A stretch of DNA of 64,000 nt from Gyrodactylus bullatarudis (lineage: Eukaryota; Platyhelminthes; Monogenea; Gyrodactylidea; Gyrodactylidae): contig SSNU01000006.1 of NCBI GenBank assembly GCA_012064415.1, positions 62,001 to 126,000 of the forward strand, written 5' to 3'. This document shows, piece after piece, positions 35,831-48,700 of the stretch. A program made the translations under genes and the position numbers. The stretch's first letter is position 1. Each line of letters starts with the position of its first letter. The notes beneath the pieces are model-generated. The model was given only the letters and a program-made list of their open reading frames with translations, ran no database searches and was not told where the DNA came from.

Positions 35831-37589
35831 TCAATGCTGTGTCCATTTGATACTCTTTAAATCGATTCCTTCGCAGACCATTTCCCAAAGAGGACTAATA
35901 AGGATATTAAATGAAAAAATATTTTGTTAATCAATCAACTTAATCAACTTACCTTATTTCTCTTAATTTTTTCACATGATAAATCACCCTTTGAATGGTA
36001 AAATCAACTTCTTCTTTGGTTGTGAATCTTCCAATACCGAATCTAATGGAGGAATGGGCCAAATCTTCTTCAGCTCCGATTGCTCTAAGCACATAACTCG
36101 GTTCTAATGATGCACTTGTACAAGCACTTAAAAAATAATATTAACATGAAATTCATCTTAAATTGAATCATAAACTTTTAGTTTGGTTTTACCTTCCAGA
36201 TGATAAGGCAATTTCATTTAGGGCCATCAGGAGACTTTCACCTTCAACATAAGCAAAAGATATATTAATACAGCCAGGATATCTTAAATTCCTATCTCCA
36301 TTTAAGAAGACATGGTCCAATTGGTCTGTGATTTCTTTTATAAGATGGTCGCCTAATGAACTGATCCGGTTGTAATCAGTCTAAAATATGATATGAATAT
36401 CTATTTAAACATTATTTTGTAATCTTCGAGAGGATATTCTATCTTACTGAATATACTTCTTTCTCTCAGAAAAAGATTTTAAATTGATTTTTAAATATTT
36501 CATTCCAAAAACATATGCTGTAGCTAATTCGTACTTAAACATAAATTAGCAGGAATTACTCTGTTAATTCTTAATGAAATTCTTAATATACATTGTATAT
36601 ATTTGAAGATTATTTTAGGATTAAATTCATTTCAAATTGTAGACAACTTACCTGCATTTCAGCGGCTGAAATCTTACAGGCCTCCCCTATACCCACAACC
36701 AATGGTGTGGGTAAGGTTCCTGATCTGAGACCTCTCTCTTGTCCACCTCCACTGAATAAAGGAGTCAGTCTAACTCGAGGTCTTCGTCTAACGTAAAGAG
36801 CACCAACTCCTTTTGGTCCATAAATTTTATGTCCACTTATTGATAGGAGATCAATATTATTTTCATTAACATCTATTGGAATTTTACCAATCGCCTGAGC
36901 AGCATCAGTATGGAAGAAGATACCCTTGGATCGACAAATTTTACCGATTTCTTTAATTGGTTGAATGACACCAATTTCATTATTAACATACATAACTGAT
37001 ATCAATCCTGTGTCAGGTCGAATAGATTTTTCCAATTGTTCCAATGATATTAGGCCATTTTTATCCACAGGTAAGTAAGTAACTTCAAATCCAGTGTTTT
37101 CTAAATAACGACAGGAATCCAAGACACATTTATGTTCCTATAAATAAGAATATATTTTTACCGTTTGAGTGGTTATTATGTGTCGTTTTTTTTCAGAATA
37201 AAAGTTTGCAACACCTTTGATTGCCAAGTTATTACTCTCAGTTGCGCCACTAGTGAAAAAAATCTCTTTTGAGTTAGCACAAATAATGTTAGCTACGCTC
37301 TGAAACATAAGTTATTTAATCAAACTTGACGAGCTTTTTCGACTGCATTTTCACTTTCCCAGCCGTAAGCATGACTTTTAGAATGTGGATTTCCATAGAA
37401 TTCAGAAAAATGACCCATCATAGCATCTAGAACTCGAGGATCCTACCAAATTTAAGTCATATTACTTACTATTGGTGTAGTTGACTGAGTATCAAAATAA
37501 AGAGGACGAAATTCAGGCATTTTATTTGAGAAAAACTTGGTATTTCGCAGAAAAACGTATGGTTTATTCAATGAAAAGAGTCTAATCAT
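35831..37589 (-). CDS. NFS1: Cysteine desulfurase, mitochondrial
   Basis: PLP enzyme that takes sulfur from cysteine for iron-sulfur cluster assembly with ISCU, ISD11 and frataxin. Seven minus-strand exons: 37470-37589, 37326-37442, 37162-37299, 36652-37137, 36193-36380, 35953-36126, 35831-35894. Introns are 27, 26, 24, 271, 66 and 58 nt. 428 aa (human 457). The basic N-terminus before [17 protein letters not shown] looks like a mitochondrial leader. Signature parts: [54 protein letters not shown] (PLP Lys), [22 protein letters not shown] (catalytic Cys loop), and the C-terminus [20 protein letters not shown]. All key residues are present. The 24-nt intron restores TEHKC exactly. Confidence 0.95.
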
Positions 37590-37733
37590 CGTTCTGAGAT
37601 ACACTGGTCTACTATTGAATCTCAAGTTGAAAATCTGTTTAAAAATTGATATATTTCAAACGATTGTTGAATTCAGAAGGGATTTTTAAAATTAATTAAA
37701 GTGTGAGCTTCAAATTATTTAAAAATAAACGAA
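37590..37733. promoter_or_regulatory. Divergent promoter, NFS1 / caspase
   Basis: 144 bases lie between the NFS1 and caspase start codons, which point away from each other. No recognised motif. Shared control is inferred from spacing only. Confidence 0.5.
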
Positions 37734-38674
37734 ATGACTAATGATACAAACGACTCAGTTTACCGAAGCAAAAGTAATAGTCAAAACGATACGAGTGTTA
37801 AAATGGCATATTTGTCTATTTCATCTAGTGAAATCGATGATCCTCTCCTGTCGTATCCAATTTTCAATAAAAACCAAAGAGGATTGTGTATTATTATGAA
37901 TCACAGAGATTTTGACAAGAGTCTTGAACTGAATTCCAGAGATGGGACTGATATAGACTGTCGATTTCTCGAGAAAATTTTCCGCAAATTAAATTTTGAT
38001 GTGCGAGTCTATTTGAATTCTACTCAAGCTCAATACAGAGAAATTTTCGATTCTATTTGTAAACTGAATTTGGAGGAGTCTGATAGTTTCTTCTGCTTCA
38101 TCCTATCACACGGAGATAAAGGTATGCTATACTCATATGACTCTCCATTTAATTTGGATGACATATTGTCATATTTCGTCGGAACAAAATGTCCACACTT
38201 GATTGGAAAACCCAAGTTATTTTTTATCCAAGTAAATAATTACTCTAACAATCCAGGCTTGCCAAGGCTCCAATTTTGATAAAGGAGTAGGAAAAGTCGT
38301 AGCTGACTCCTGCAATGAGAAAATCATCTATAAACTCCCAGTACAGTCAGATTTTTTTATTTCCAATTCTACATATCCAGGTATTTGAAGAGATGATTCA
38401 TCGATTTTTATCTTTAATTACTTTTTAAGGTTATTATGCTTGGCGCACTCCCTCCAATGGCTCCTGGTTCATTCAGGAACTCTATCAAGCTCTTTCTAGA
38501 TGTTTAAACTCTTCTGACAAGATAGATGTGAACCGAATTATGACCATTGTTGCAAGAAAAGTAGCTTATTGTTATGAGAGTCATACCAACGATCCAAATA
38601 CCAATGCGATGAAGCAAATGATAACGACCACTAGCACTCTAACTAGACTTTTTTATCCAGTATTAAATAAATAA
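37734..38674 (+). CDS. Executioner-type caspase
   Basis: Cysteine protease of apoptosis. Exons 37734-38231, 38257-38380 and 38430-38674, with introns of 25 and 49 nt, give 288 aa. The large subunit starts near 'GLCIIMNHRDF'. It holds the catalytic His in FILSHGDKG and, across the 25-nt intron, the catalytic Cys in FFIQ|ACQGSNFD (family QACRG; here QACQG, with Gln for Arg). The small subunit shows 'GYYAWRTPSNGSWFIQELYQ', the usual substrate-binding WR and the S3/S4 loop. The prodomain is short (about 40 residues, no CARD or DED), as in caspases 3/7. The Arg-to-Gln change next to the Cys also occurs in some known caspases, so activity is plausible. Confidence 0.9.
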
Positions 38675-39580
38675 TATTTTAGTGTAACCTAGCAATTTTA
38701 TTCCGCATAGTAATTGACAACAGTGAGGGATTGAAAAGGATAGAATGGGGAATTTCGACTAATCTGGCGTTCTGTGTTTCATTTAATAATACAATCCAAG
38801 TGTATCCAAAGCGTTGGAGAAATAATAGTTTTCAAGATAATAATAAAGGCACAGGGGAAAACAGAAAATTTGATTCCAATTTTTAAAGGAGCATGTTTAC
38901 CAATTTTTTCCAGAGGAAGCATGGCTTCTTTATTTTAAAAAAAAAATTTGATTACCATAGTAATAATGCATACTCGCGTCTGGAATACTTTTTTTAACTG
39001 AGGGGATTCTGTACATCTTTTTGGAATTTTTGAGTTTTTTAAGTATTGGCACTTAGAATATTTGGTGCATTTCTGATATTTTTGAATTTTAGAACATTAG
39101 AGTTATTCTTAAATGTTCATAATATAAATCTATTGATATTTACAAAATAAATGTCTAGGGGGTAGAGGAAGGGAAATATCTGCTTGAGATATTTTTAACA
39201 ATATTTTTATCACAGTGTCTTAGCATTTTATCATTGTACAACGTACACACTTAGCGAGGAACTTTGAAAGGGGTTTTGTATAAATCAAGCGATGAAATTT
39301 ATCTTTACAAATATTATATTTTTTTAATTTTTAGTTTTATTTTTCGGTTTTATAGTGATATTTTTGGGGATCAAAAAAGATGGGGACTGAGGTAACATCA
39401 AAATTAATATCCCAAACTGAAGATTTTGATAATTCTTCTATAGCAGAAGCATATATCTAAAGAGGATTTCCAATATATAAATAGGATTCCATAGACACCA
39501 TCTGATTGGCTAATCGCCGAGCTAATTAAAACTTTAATAATAATCAAACTAAATATCAAAAAGTTGGCATACAACTGTCT
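38675..39580. other. Intergenic between convergent caspase and LARP genes
   Basis: Holds the 3' ends of both genes. Stops follow in all frames and nothing else was recognised. Confidence 0.45.
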
Positions 39581-42417
39581 TCATTCATTAGTGTAACTTT
39601 CGTTAGACTGAGAGACGCTTGTCTCATTAAAATTCTCAGAGTTGTTAATTTTAGAGGCTGGAGACTTTTGGGCAGAATTTGTATAAGGAGCACTACCCGT
39701 CTGGATATTAGAATTGGTTATTCTCGATTGATCGGTGGTGATCGAGCCTGAATTATTTGTGGATAATGCGGAAGTGAAGTTGGATAGATGAGATGGTGTA
39801 AGGTTTTGATTTCCAGTCGCGACCATTGGATTTATTACAGAACCATTATTAGGATTGGCCATGAATTGGTTCCTATTTCCTAAGGCATGTATATTGTCTT
39901 GATGGTGGAATACATTTGTCAATAAATGATTGGTCATATTATTAGGGGGAGGAATTATTTGAAATAACATGCTCTGATGAAAAGGCTGCTGGCAAGTTGA
40001 CTGATGATGAAAAGTATTTGTAGGGATTTGTGTCATCCTGAATTGATGGTTAGCCGTATTAAGAGCATGATTGTTAAAATAAGGACTTTGTTGTGAAAAG
40101 GCTGTCAAAACTTGGACTGAAGGCTGAGCGGCAACTGTATTAGCAGAAATGTAAGCGCCATTATTAACTAGCATTGGAGTTGTTTGGTTTGTTTGATTAT
40201 TTGTTTGATTAGCAGATTGATTTTGAACGTTGGGTGAAGCATTTAAAATATTAGTTTGGTTCGGAGGAACCATATTGGAGGCATGTGCGACTCCAGGGTG
40301 AGGATTCTGAGAAAAAATAGGAAAATAACTAGGCATAGCTGGAAAAGGAAAATAATTTGCAGGCGATACAATTGAAGGATTGGCCTGATTATGAATTTGA
40401 CCGTGAGGTTGTTGTGCAATGTAGGCCTGGGCTTGGTTAATGTAGGCTGAAATAAAGATATTATAGGACATTGATAATTTAATAATGTGAGAATAACTCA
40501 CCAGCTTGAGGGTTATTTGGTAAGAATGATAGCATCATTGTCCCGGGATTAGTACCTTGAATAGTCTGGTTAGGATCATAAGTTCCGGAATTTTCAGTTG
40601 TATTGACTAGGCTACCAGTACGATTGGGTAAGGAGGTGGAAACTGGAGCTAATATGGAGAAAGAAAATAGATTCATTTTAAAATATTTATAAGGGGAAAA
40701 ATTACTGGCAGGAAGAGGATATTGATCCCCTGATGGATAAGTCTGTTCTTCAGTAGTTTGAGCTAGATTATTAATTGGGTTTGTAATATAGTTTGTGTTA
40801 TTTTCCTGATAGATTGAACCAGATAATTCTTTGTTCAAAGATTTAGGAATAAGCACGATTTTGCCATCAGGACAAACTGATAACTGAATTAAAGGTGAGT
40901 TCTGAGCGGCTTCTTGTAATTCAGCTTCTGTTGTTTTTACCCATTTGAGTCTATTGAATTGAAGTAACTCGTTCAAGGGACAAGTTTGTCTATTGGCAGA
41001 TATTATTGAATTCAAGTGAGTATCTCGTGATAGATTTTGTTCACTGAAGTAATAATTACTGAAAAAGAAAACAGTATTGAATAAAATTTAAAGAGATTAA
41101 TGACTTTAAACTGACAGATGATGTCTGATATAATCTAATTTGGTAGTAAATTTCAAAAATGTTGTATTGTATTTGGTCTTAGGAACTAAGAATATTTTGT
41201 TATCAATGATGATGACATTTTTTGCACCCCCTTTATTGAGTTCTTCGTTGCTTGAACTTTCAGAACCATCTTGATCTTTCAATTTATCAAGAGGAATTTT
41301 ATCTATGAATGGCTCTGATTCACGCAGAGACTTGGGGAAATAAACTTTATCCCATCCAGCATTTTGGCAAAGTTCTAACATATTCTTGATATCAATGACA
41401 GGAGTCTTAATGGTTTGGTACGAACCATCATTATTTTGATCTCCAGTAGGTAATTGACTATAAAACATATCAGTCATAATCTGCCCTGCAGGATTTGGAA
41501 AATTTGATATTGCTTGAGGATAGACTATCGAATTTGGGGCAATACTAGGAGTTGGGGTGTAGAAAGAACCTGAAAGAAAATTATATAATGAAAATTAAAA
41601 AATCAATCAATTAGAAAAACTTACCAGGAATCAGGTTTTGAGAAGAAATTACATTGAACCCCCTATTGACCTGTAAATTCTTGTCTTCTTGATAGTTGAG
41701 TTGTGGTTTTTTATAATCTTTTGGCTTCTTAAAATCATAATCGACTTCCTCAATAGATGTTTTATCTACTATTTTTTTTTCCATTTTATCTTCAAAACTA
41801 TTTGATTGAGCCTGATGGTTGTTAGAATCTTTAGTATTTTTATCATTATTCTGAGAATCGTTCGAAGGCTTAGATGTATCCTCTTCGTAACGATTCGGGC
41901 CTCGACCACCGGGTATTCGATTATAACCATTATTTTTACCTCGATCAGAAACTATTCTATTACGACCAGCAAAATTTGAACCTCTTCTAGGCCGGTTAGG
42001 TGTGGTATTCGCATGTGTATTCGGAGAAGATTGAGTCATAGACCCAGAAAATCTTCCTCTTCCGTTATTTTTAGAAGTATCGACTTCTGAATGGTTCCAC
42101 TTTGAATTTTCTGAAGAATATAATGAATTTGAAAACTCACTTTTATTATTATATTTATCGTCAATTCTACGAGAACTTTCAACTTTATGATCTGATTGGG
42201 ACTGAAGATTAGGCCAGCTTTCATTTTCCAGTACCGATTTATCGATAGATTTATGTTGAGCTAAAAATATATTATGTATCTTACAAGTTTTCCAAGCGTT
42301 TGCAGAGTTTTTATCTTCAGGGGAGATGTTCGAGTGAGAAGAGGAACCAGCTTTACCCCGGTTCTCATTCTGCTTTAAGCTAAGGTCAGACAACTTGCTT
42401 GCAACTGAATCAGTCAT
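39581..42417 (-). CDS. La-related protein (LARP1-like)
   Basis: RNA-binding protein; LARP1 proteins bind TOP mRNAs and poly(A) and regulate translation. Minus-strand exons: 41625-42417, 41116-41569, 40502-41058, 39581-40446 (889 aa), with introns of 55, 57 and 55 nt. The N-terminal third is low-complexity and Arg/Gly-rich. The La motif is formed across an intron: LDYIRHHL|NYYFSEQNLSRD, then FNRLKWVKTTEAELQEAA and SPLIQLSV, matching 'YYFS.ENL..D..L' and 'FNRV..LT'. The long C-terminal half is Asn/Gln/Pro-rich and disordered, with no clear DM15 repeats, so assignment to LARP1 rather than LARP4 is tentative. A 57-nt in-frame GT-AG segment inside exon 40502-41058 may be an extra or optional intron. 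A non-coding first exon ends near 42522; the 5'UTR intron is 42438-42521 with a GTAAGT donor. Confidence 0.8.
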
Positions 42418-42522
42418 TTTTCGGTTAATTTCGATAACTAATAAAATAGAGAAATAAAAATTATGATATTATTCTCGCATATTGGAACATGAATCAAAAA
42501 TAGAGCATGACGGTGACTTACC

Positions 42523-43262
42523 AAGCCTATGGACTTGTATTTAGCGCGTTAATGAAAGTAAATTGATACGATTAAACAAATTAATCCGTTAATTTTTATT
42601 CATTAAATATAGGACAATTTTTTCTGATGCAATAAATACTGTTGAGCTTAAATATTGATAAATTATGTGTGAACATGAATTTTATTAATTAAATTAATAG
42701 AAATATTGGTAAATTTATGATCTGAAAATATTAGAAAACATCTTGATTATGTAAAAAAGCAAATATGAAGTTGTTTCAAAACTTGAAAAATTTGCACAAT
42801 TTCAATTTTTTACCTTCTATTTGACTCAAAATTCTATCTGTCTCTACTACATCACTCATTTTAAAATAAACACCTTAGAACAGTAACTGTACATATGTCT
42901 GTGACGTATATTCATCCTTAAATTGAGTTTATTTGAAATCTAGTGCGCATACGAGGCTCTTACTGACTCAGTAATACTGAGCGGAAATTGTATTATGCAA
43001 CTTGTATTGACTATAAGGATAGGATGCGTAATTTTACTGCTGAGAATGAAATAAGTTTGAGTCAAAGAGGAAATCAATAAATCCATTTGTTGAACCAATT
43101 TGGTTCTGTTTTCTAATTTATTTTTTATAATAGAAATACGCTACAAGTCGTAATATACATCGTGAATTTTAAAACTAGAACATTAAATTATAAATTGGGC
43201 ATAAGTATAGCTTGATTAAATAACTTCTTATCATTAGTAATCAATGTAATACAAATACTACT
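42523..43262. other. Upstream region of the LARP gene
   Basis: Contains the LARP promoter. A short minus-strand frame starting at 42859 (MSDVVETDRILSQIE) ends at a GTAAAA donor and could be an alternative first exon or an unrelated small exon. Otherwise nothing. Confidence 0.35.
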
Positions 43263-44571
43263 ATATATATACTAGATTTTTATTTGAAATAAAATTATTA
43301 AGCATATCGTGATTACCTAAAGTCGCCAAACCAATTCTGCCGAGTGATTTCCGACCGATTTCTCTGCTTCCCATTTTTACCACATTAATTGATTCATTTA
43401 TACACTCCCATCTTAAGCACATCAACATTATTCAGTTGGACCCCAATCAACATGGATTTGTACCAAGTCGTAGTACTTGTTCCAATCTTATAAACTTTCT
43501 GGACTCTGCTCATGATCTTGTATATAAAAAAATTCCCTGTGCAGTAGTCTATGTAGACATTGAAAAAGCTTTTGACAGACTCCCCTTCTCTGTCATATAC
43601 AATACCCTTCAACGTCACAAGATCAATTCATATATAATCAACCTAACGATGTCATTTCTTTCAAACAGACACCAACAAGTTATACTCTATGGACAAAAGT
43701 CTGTTCTTTCTCCTATAACCTCTGGAGTCCCACAAGGCTCCATCATTGGACCATTCATATTTATTTGGTATTCTCTGAAATTAAACCTTCAAACCCCTCT
43801 ATAAAATATTTCAAATACGCAGATGACATCAAACTGCTCATTCCATTATCTCAAGACAAGTGTTTGATCTCTGAGGAATTGGATCACCTTACTCAGTCTC
43901 TTTCATCAATAGGACTCTGTATAAATCAGAGTAAAACTAAAGTCTTGCCTATAAAGATTTCTCTATCAAATCTAAATTTATCCTTCAATACAGTTACAAT
44001 CATAAAGGACCTTGGACTCTCTTATGATCACAATCTCAAAACGAATGTTCATTCTAAAGACATCTTAAAAAAAGTACGTTGTAAAACCTACTTTCTCAGA
44101 AAATTCATCAATGATCCATCTCTCCGTCTCAATTTGTATAAATCTCTCACTTTACCACATCTGGACTATGGATCAGGTATTCTTTGTGATCTTCCCATTG
44201 GAACTAGTCGAAAACTTGAAAGAATTCAATACACATATCTTAAAAGCTGCCTCGGACCAATCCCTTACAAGGAGCTCCTCGAAAAAGCCAATCTACTCCC
44301 CTTGTGGCTAAGAAGAACGGCTTCTTCTGCTGTGCTCTACTCAAAGTTCACCCCTAGCATATCCGGTCACTATAATCTGAGATCGACAAGAACTTACTCT
44401 ATTTTACTCACAGTCCTTCTACCTCTCAGAGCCAGATTTCAAATAGATTTCAATATTTTTAAATCCAAAAACATTTCCAAGATTAGTAAAATTCTTATTA
44501 ACTATGTACCAGAGTCACATAACTATTTTAATAATTTTTTTAAATAATAAAAATCTAGTATATATATCTGG
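43263..44571 (+). mobile_element. LINE copy inserted in another LINE
   Basis: From about 43313 the plus strand encodes 'SDFRPISLLPIF', 'LDPNQHGFVPSRSTC', 'AVVYVDIEKAFDRLPFSVIY' (motif A), 'SGVPQGSIIGPFIF' (motif B) and, after one frame change near 43770, KYFKYADDIKLL (catalytic YADD), through to the 3' end 'NYFNNFFK' and AATAAAAATCTAG. It is 5'-truncated and frameshifted. On its left, 43263-43300 is an inverted copy of the family's 3' end, which would be the displaced tail of the minus-strand copy to its right. Confidence 0.7.
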
Positions 44572-45579
44572 TACAAATGATATTAAATATGAACAAATGT
44601 TGGCAATGTTTTTATCTTTAAACTGAGAAAAGTTAATTTGAAATCTTGTGCGAAGGGGGAGGAGTACATTAAGTAGTATAGAGTATCCCCTTGCTGAGCG
44701 CAGGTTGTAATGGCCATTTGGTTGAGTAGCATACTTAGAGTACAGGAACGCAGAGGCTGAGATGCGTCTAAGCCAGAGAGGAAATAATTTAGCCCGCTCA
44801 AGTAAATCATAATAAGGTAGTGGGCCGAAGCATGTTCTGAGATAAATGTATTGAATACGTTCGAGCTTTTTGGAAGTGCCAACAGGGAGATCACAGAGAA
44901 TTCCAGATCCGTAGTCAAGATAGGGTAGTATGAGTGATTTAAAAAGAGAAATCCGTAAATCGGGGTTAATAACAAATCTCCTTATGAAGTAACTCTTACA
45001 CCTTGTCGTTTTGAGGACTTCAATGGAATGGTTGTTTGTGTTCAGTTTATTATCATAGAAAAGGCCAAGATCCTTGATAATTGTGACTGTTTTATATGGC
45101 AATGGCTGGTCAGGAGTTGGAGAGCCTTTAAGAAACATGATTTGAGTTTTGGCGTGATTGATTTTTAGACCTATCTTCCAAAGTGAGTTTTCAATGTGGG
45201 AAATCTCATTGTGTATAGGTTCATATCCATCTTGAATCGGGATCAGTATCTTGATGTCATCTGCGTACTTAAAGTATTTGATATGAGGGGCTGAAGGTGA
45301 TACACTTGAGAATATGAGGTTGAAGATAAAAGGTCCGATAATAGAGCCTTGAGGCACCCCTGAGTTGATTGACGTCGAGTCAGATAAATTACCATTAAAT
45401 ATGACTTGTTGATTTCTCTTCGAAAGGAAAGACATTGTTAGGTTAATAATGTAAGGATTAATATTGTGATGTAGAAGAACCTCTTGAATAATAATCTTGC
45501 TAAGATAAGATGATAAAGATCGAAAGATTTTGCTCGGACGGATTGAATCACTCTGCATGGAAGATTTTCCACTTCTCAC
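44572..45579 (-). mobile_element. LINE copy, host of the neighbouring insertion
   Basis: The minus-strand frame carries 'INPYIINLTMSFLSKRNQQV', SGVPQGSIIGPFIFN, IKYFKYADDIKIL and 'LPLRTRFQINFSQF', then LISFVPDIY, where the family would continue NYFTNFFK. Instead it runs into the tail of the plus-strand copy. Upstream of about 45480 the protein continues only in another frame (KSFDLYHLI, the motif A equivalent), so it is dead. It lies tail-to-tail with the 43263-44571 copy. Confidence 0.7.
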
Positions 45580-45794
45580 CTATTAATATTATAAGATTTA
45601 AAAATCAGGTTTTCAGTTTGGTATCTAATAGATGGATAGTTATTAAATAGATTAAATAGTTATATATTTTAATTTTAAATTAAAATTTATTAAATTAATT
45701 AAAATAAATTAAAAAAAAACTTTGAACATGATTTGTTTATTTGGTTTCATGAGAATAGAATTTAATTTGCAAATCTATAGATTGCTAGTTTTAT

Positions 45795-48700
45795 ATGTCA
45801 TTTTCTAGCTTTTGTCAAAAGAATTCAATCGATGTATATGAGGCTTTTTTCTTCATAACTCTGTCATTTGTCCCAATAATTAGCTATTTTCATCATATAG
45901 TTTTCAAATTTAAAACTAAAACTACAAAACTCTTGTCAGAAATTTTTGTCGGATTATGTCTTCTATTATTGCTATACGAAAAGTGAGTTAATTTGTGATT
46001 ATTAATTCAAGATTTGTAGTTTTACATATTCTTATACAGATATTTTACTCATTTTTGATAAACAAGATTATTCCTAACAAAAATGGACTTATTATTAATT
46101 GTCTTACATCCTTCACACATTGTCTTTACGGTCATTTTACAATCTATGGCCAGAAAAAAGCTGTTAACATTTCGAGACCACTTATGATTTCAACCATTCG
46201 TGTAATATCTTATTCATTCAGCTTGTACGATTATCGGAATGCAAAAAAATTTATTTCAATTGATAGAAATTTGCATCCTTTGAAATATGATCCAAATTTT
46301 ATCGAATACTTTGGGTACAACATGTTTTTCAGGAACCTTCTCGTTGGTCCCTTTATATTTTTCAATGAGTTTGATTCTATGATAGAAGATAGACAGGAAA
46401 TTTCCCTCACTAAACCAGACGAATGCGAAGAATATGTAAGATTTTCATTGATTTTCTATTATAATATTTTTGACAGAAAAGTAACAAGGAAAATTATCGA
46501 ACGGACTGGGTAATTTGCTAAAAATTTATCTTAGAAATTGATATTAAAATTGACAATATCCTTACTAGTTAATTTGGCAATCTTGATAAAATTTGGAAGC
46601 TTGTTCTCATTACCTTATTTTTATAGTGAGTTTTATATGTAATAATTGTTTCAGGCGATGCATTCAAAAGCTTGTCAATATATGAAAAAGTGATTAGAAT
46701 AATAATTGCTGGTTCAGTTACAACCAATCGATTTTTTCTTGCTTGGTGGTTGAGTTAGTCATATTTGAAAAAAAATTAAAAATATAAATGTATTAAATGT
46801 ATGTATTTAGGTGAAATATCACTTGTTATTTGTGGTTTCGGAATAACAGGAATAAATCTGAACACGAAAAGACCGGAATATAAAATTGCAAAGAATATTG
46901 ATTGGTGGAAGTTTCATGTAAGCACATTTTTATATAAATAAATCATATTTATTAAATACAGACAAATATAGATGTCAGACAATATAAGAGATATATGGGC
47001 AGGCTGGAATTTAGGAGTGCAAAAATGGCTTCGTGATTGTGTATACTATCGCTTCAATAAACCTCTAAATACATTTGCTGTTTTCATTGTATCTGGTCTC
47101 TGGCATGGAATCTACCCAGCATACTTGATTGTATTTATAACAGGAGCAATAGGAACCTATGTGACCAGGTAACAAGGACATTACATTATTTTTAATTTTT
47201 TAACAAATTACTTTTATTTTTAGACTTGCCAGGTGCCAAATTCGACCATTATTCTTAGGAAATGATTTTCTAAAATTATTCTACGATACAACAACCTTCA
47301 TATTATCACATGCACTCACATATCACATGGGAATAACATTCTCTCTACTGGAATTTGAAAAGATAAAATTATTTTGGGCGTAAGTTTACCACTCATAGAA
47401 TTGTATTTTTGAATCAAAATAAATATGAAACAAAGGATCAGAAATTCTGACTCTAAATACATACAGTTAGCTTTAATTTTTTATTCGAATATTCTCTTTT
47501 TTGTAGAGTATTATTTTTGTTTATCACGTTTCTTAGATATTTAATATGATCATAGTTAAGCATCGAGTCGTAATTGAGGAAAAAATTAACTGTTAAATCG
47601 ATGAGTTGATGTTAATATTTTTCAAAAATGAGTATCAGAAATAATTCGGAATTTATGAGATGAGTCAAAAATTTTGACACTCATTATTGGAGCTTGGCAT
47701 TGAAGTCAGATTCAACATCATCACTACATTTTCCCGTCCAACCAGAATTTTTGTAAAGATATATCTATATAGCTATATAGCGATCCCAAGGTTTGCACAA
47801 ATAAGGCCTTTATTTCGGGCATAGGGGTTTAGAAAAATAATTGAACAGCAAAGATTATTGGTTAGAATTGTGATGTAACAAATATATTTGTTTATGTTAT
47901 CGTTAATCTTGTTACCCAAGACTCCCTGACAATTCAGTTAAACTTGTTACTCGGTTTCAAGATTATCTGATAGTATCAAGAGTCCCGGGAATCTTGTTAC
48001 AAACTTAGCTGATAATAAGTAATTTTTTAACATTTTATAAAATTTTAGATTATTAATAAAAATTGATAAACTGATTGGTTGATAAATTTCGTATGGATTG
48101 AAAATGAATCTGAAGCAAAGTTTAAGATTATAATTCTAGAGACTATCGAATAGGTATAGTTTTTATTCCTACTAGGATCTAATTTTGTGAAGCCTTCAAG
48201 GTTCTATTGATGCGTAACCCTTCTGAAAAAGTCCTAGGGAAGTTATGAATAAACTGAATGATATTCCCTACTAAATTTATCAAAGAATGACTTATTATCA
48301 GCTAAGTTTGTTACAACATATATATACAGTGTATATTATACACTGATGAGAATGCCCGAAATAAAGGCCTTATTTGTAAAACCCTTGGAATAGTGAGGTT
48401 TTTCTCTGGGACCCAGAGTCTGGGTAGAACCGAATTCGAGACTCACTTCCAGCATTTTCATTATTTTATTTGGTAAACATTCCTAATTGGTGTACAAGGA
48501 TTTTTTGTTTAATAAAATGAACTTTTTTGCTTGCAAGTCCTATAGTAGTTTCTGTGATCTCTATAGATTTGGTAGAGCAGCAATGTGATTGGCCATCATT
48601 TGGTGTTCCTAGACTACTAAGCTTTCGTATAGTGTCACAGGTTTTCCTTGATTCGAGCTTTAATCAGTCTGACACTGTTGCCAACATATGTATATCACAG

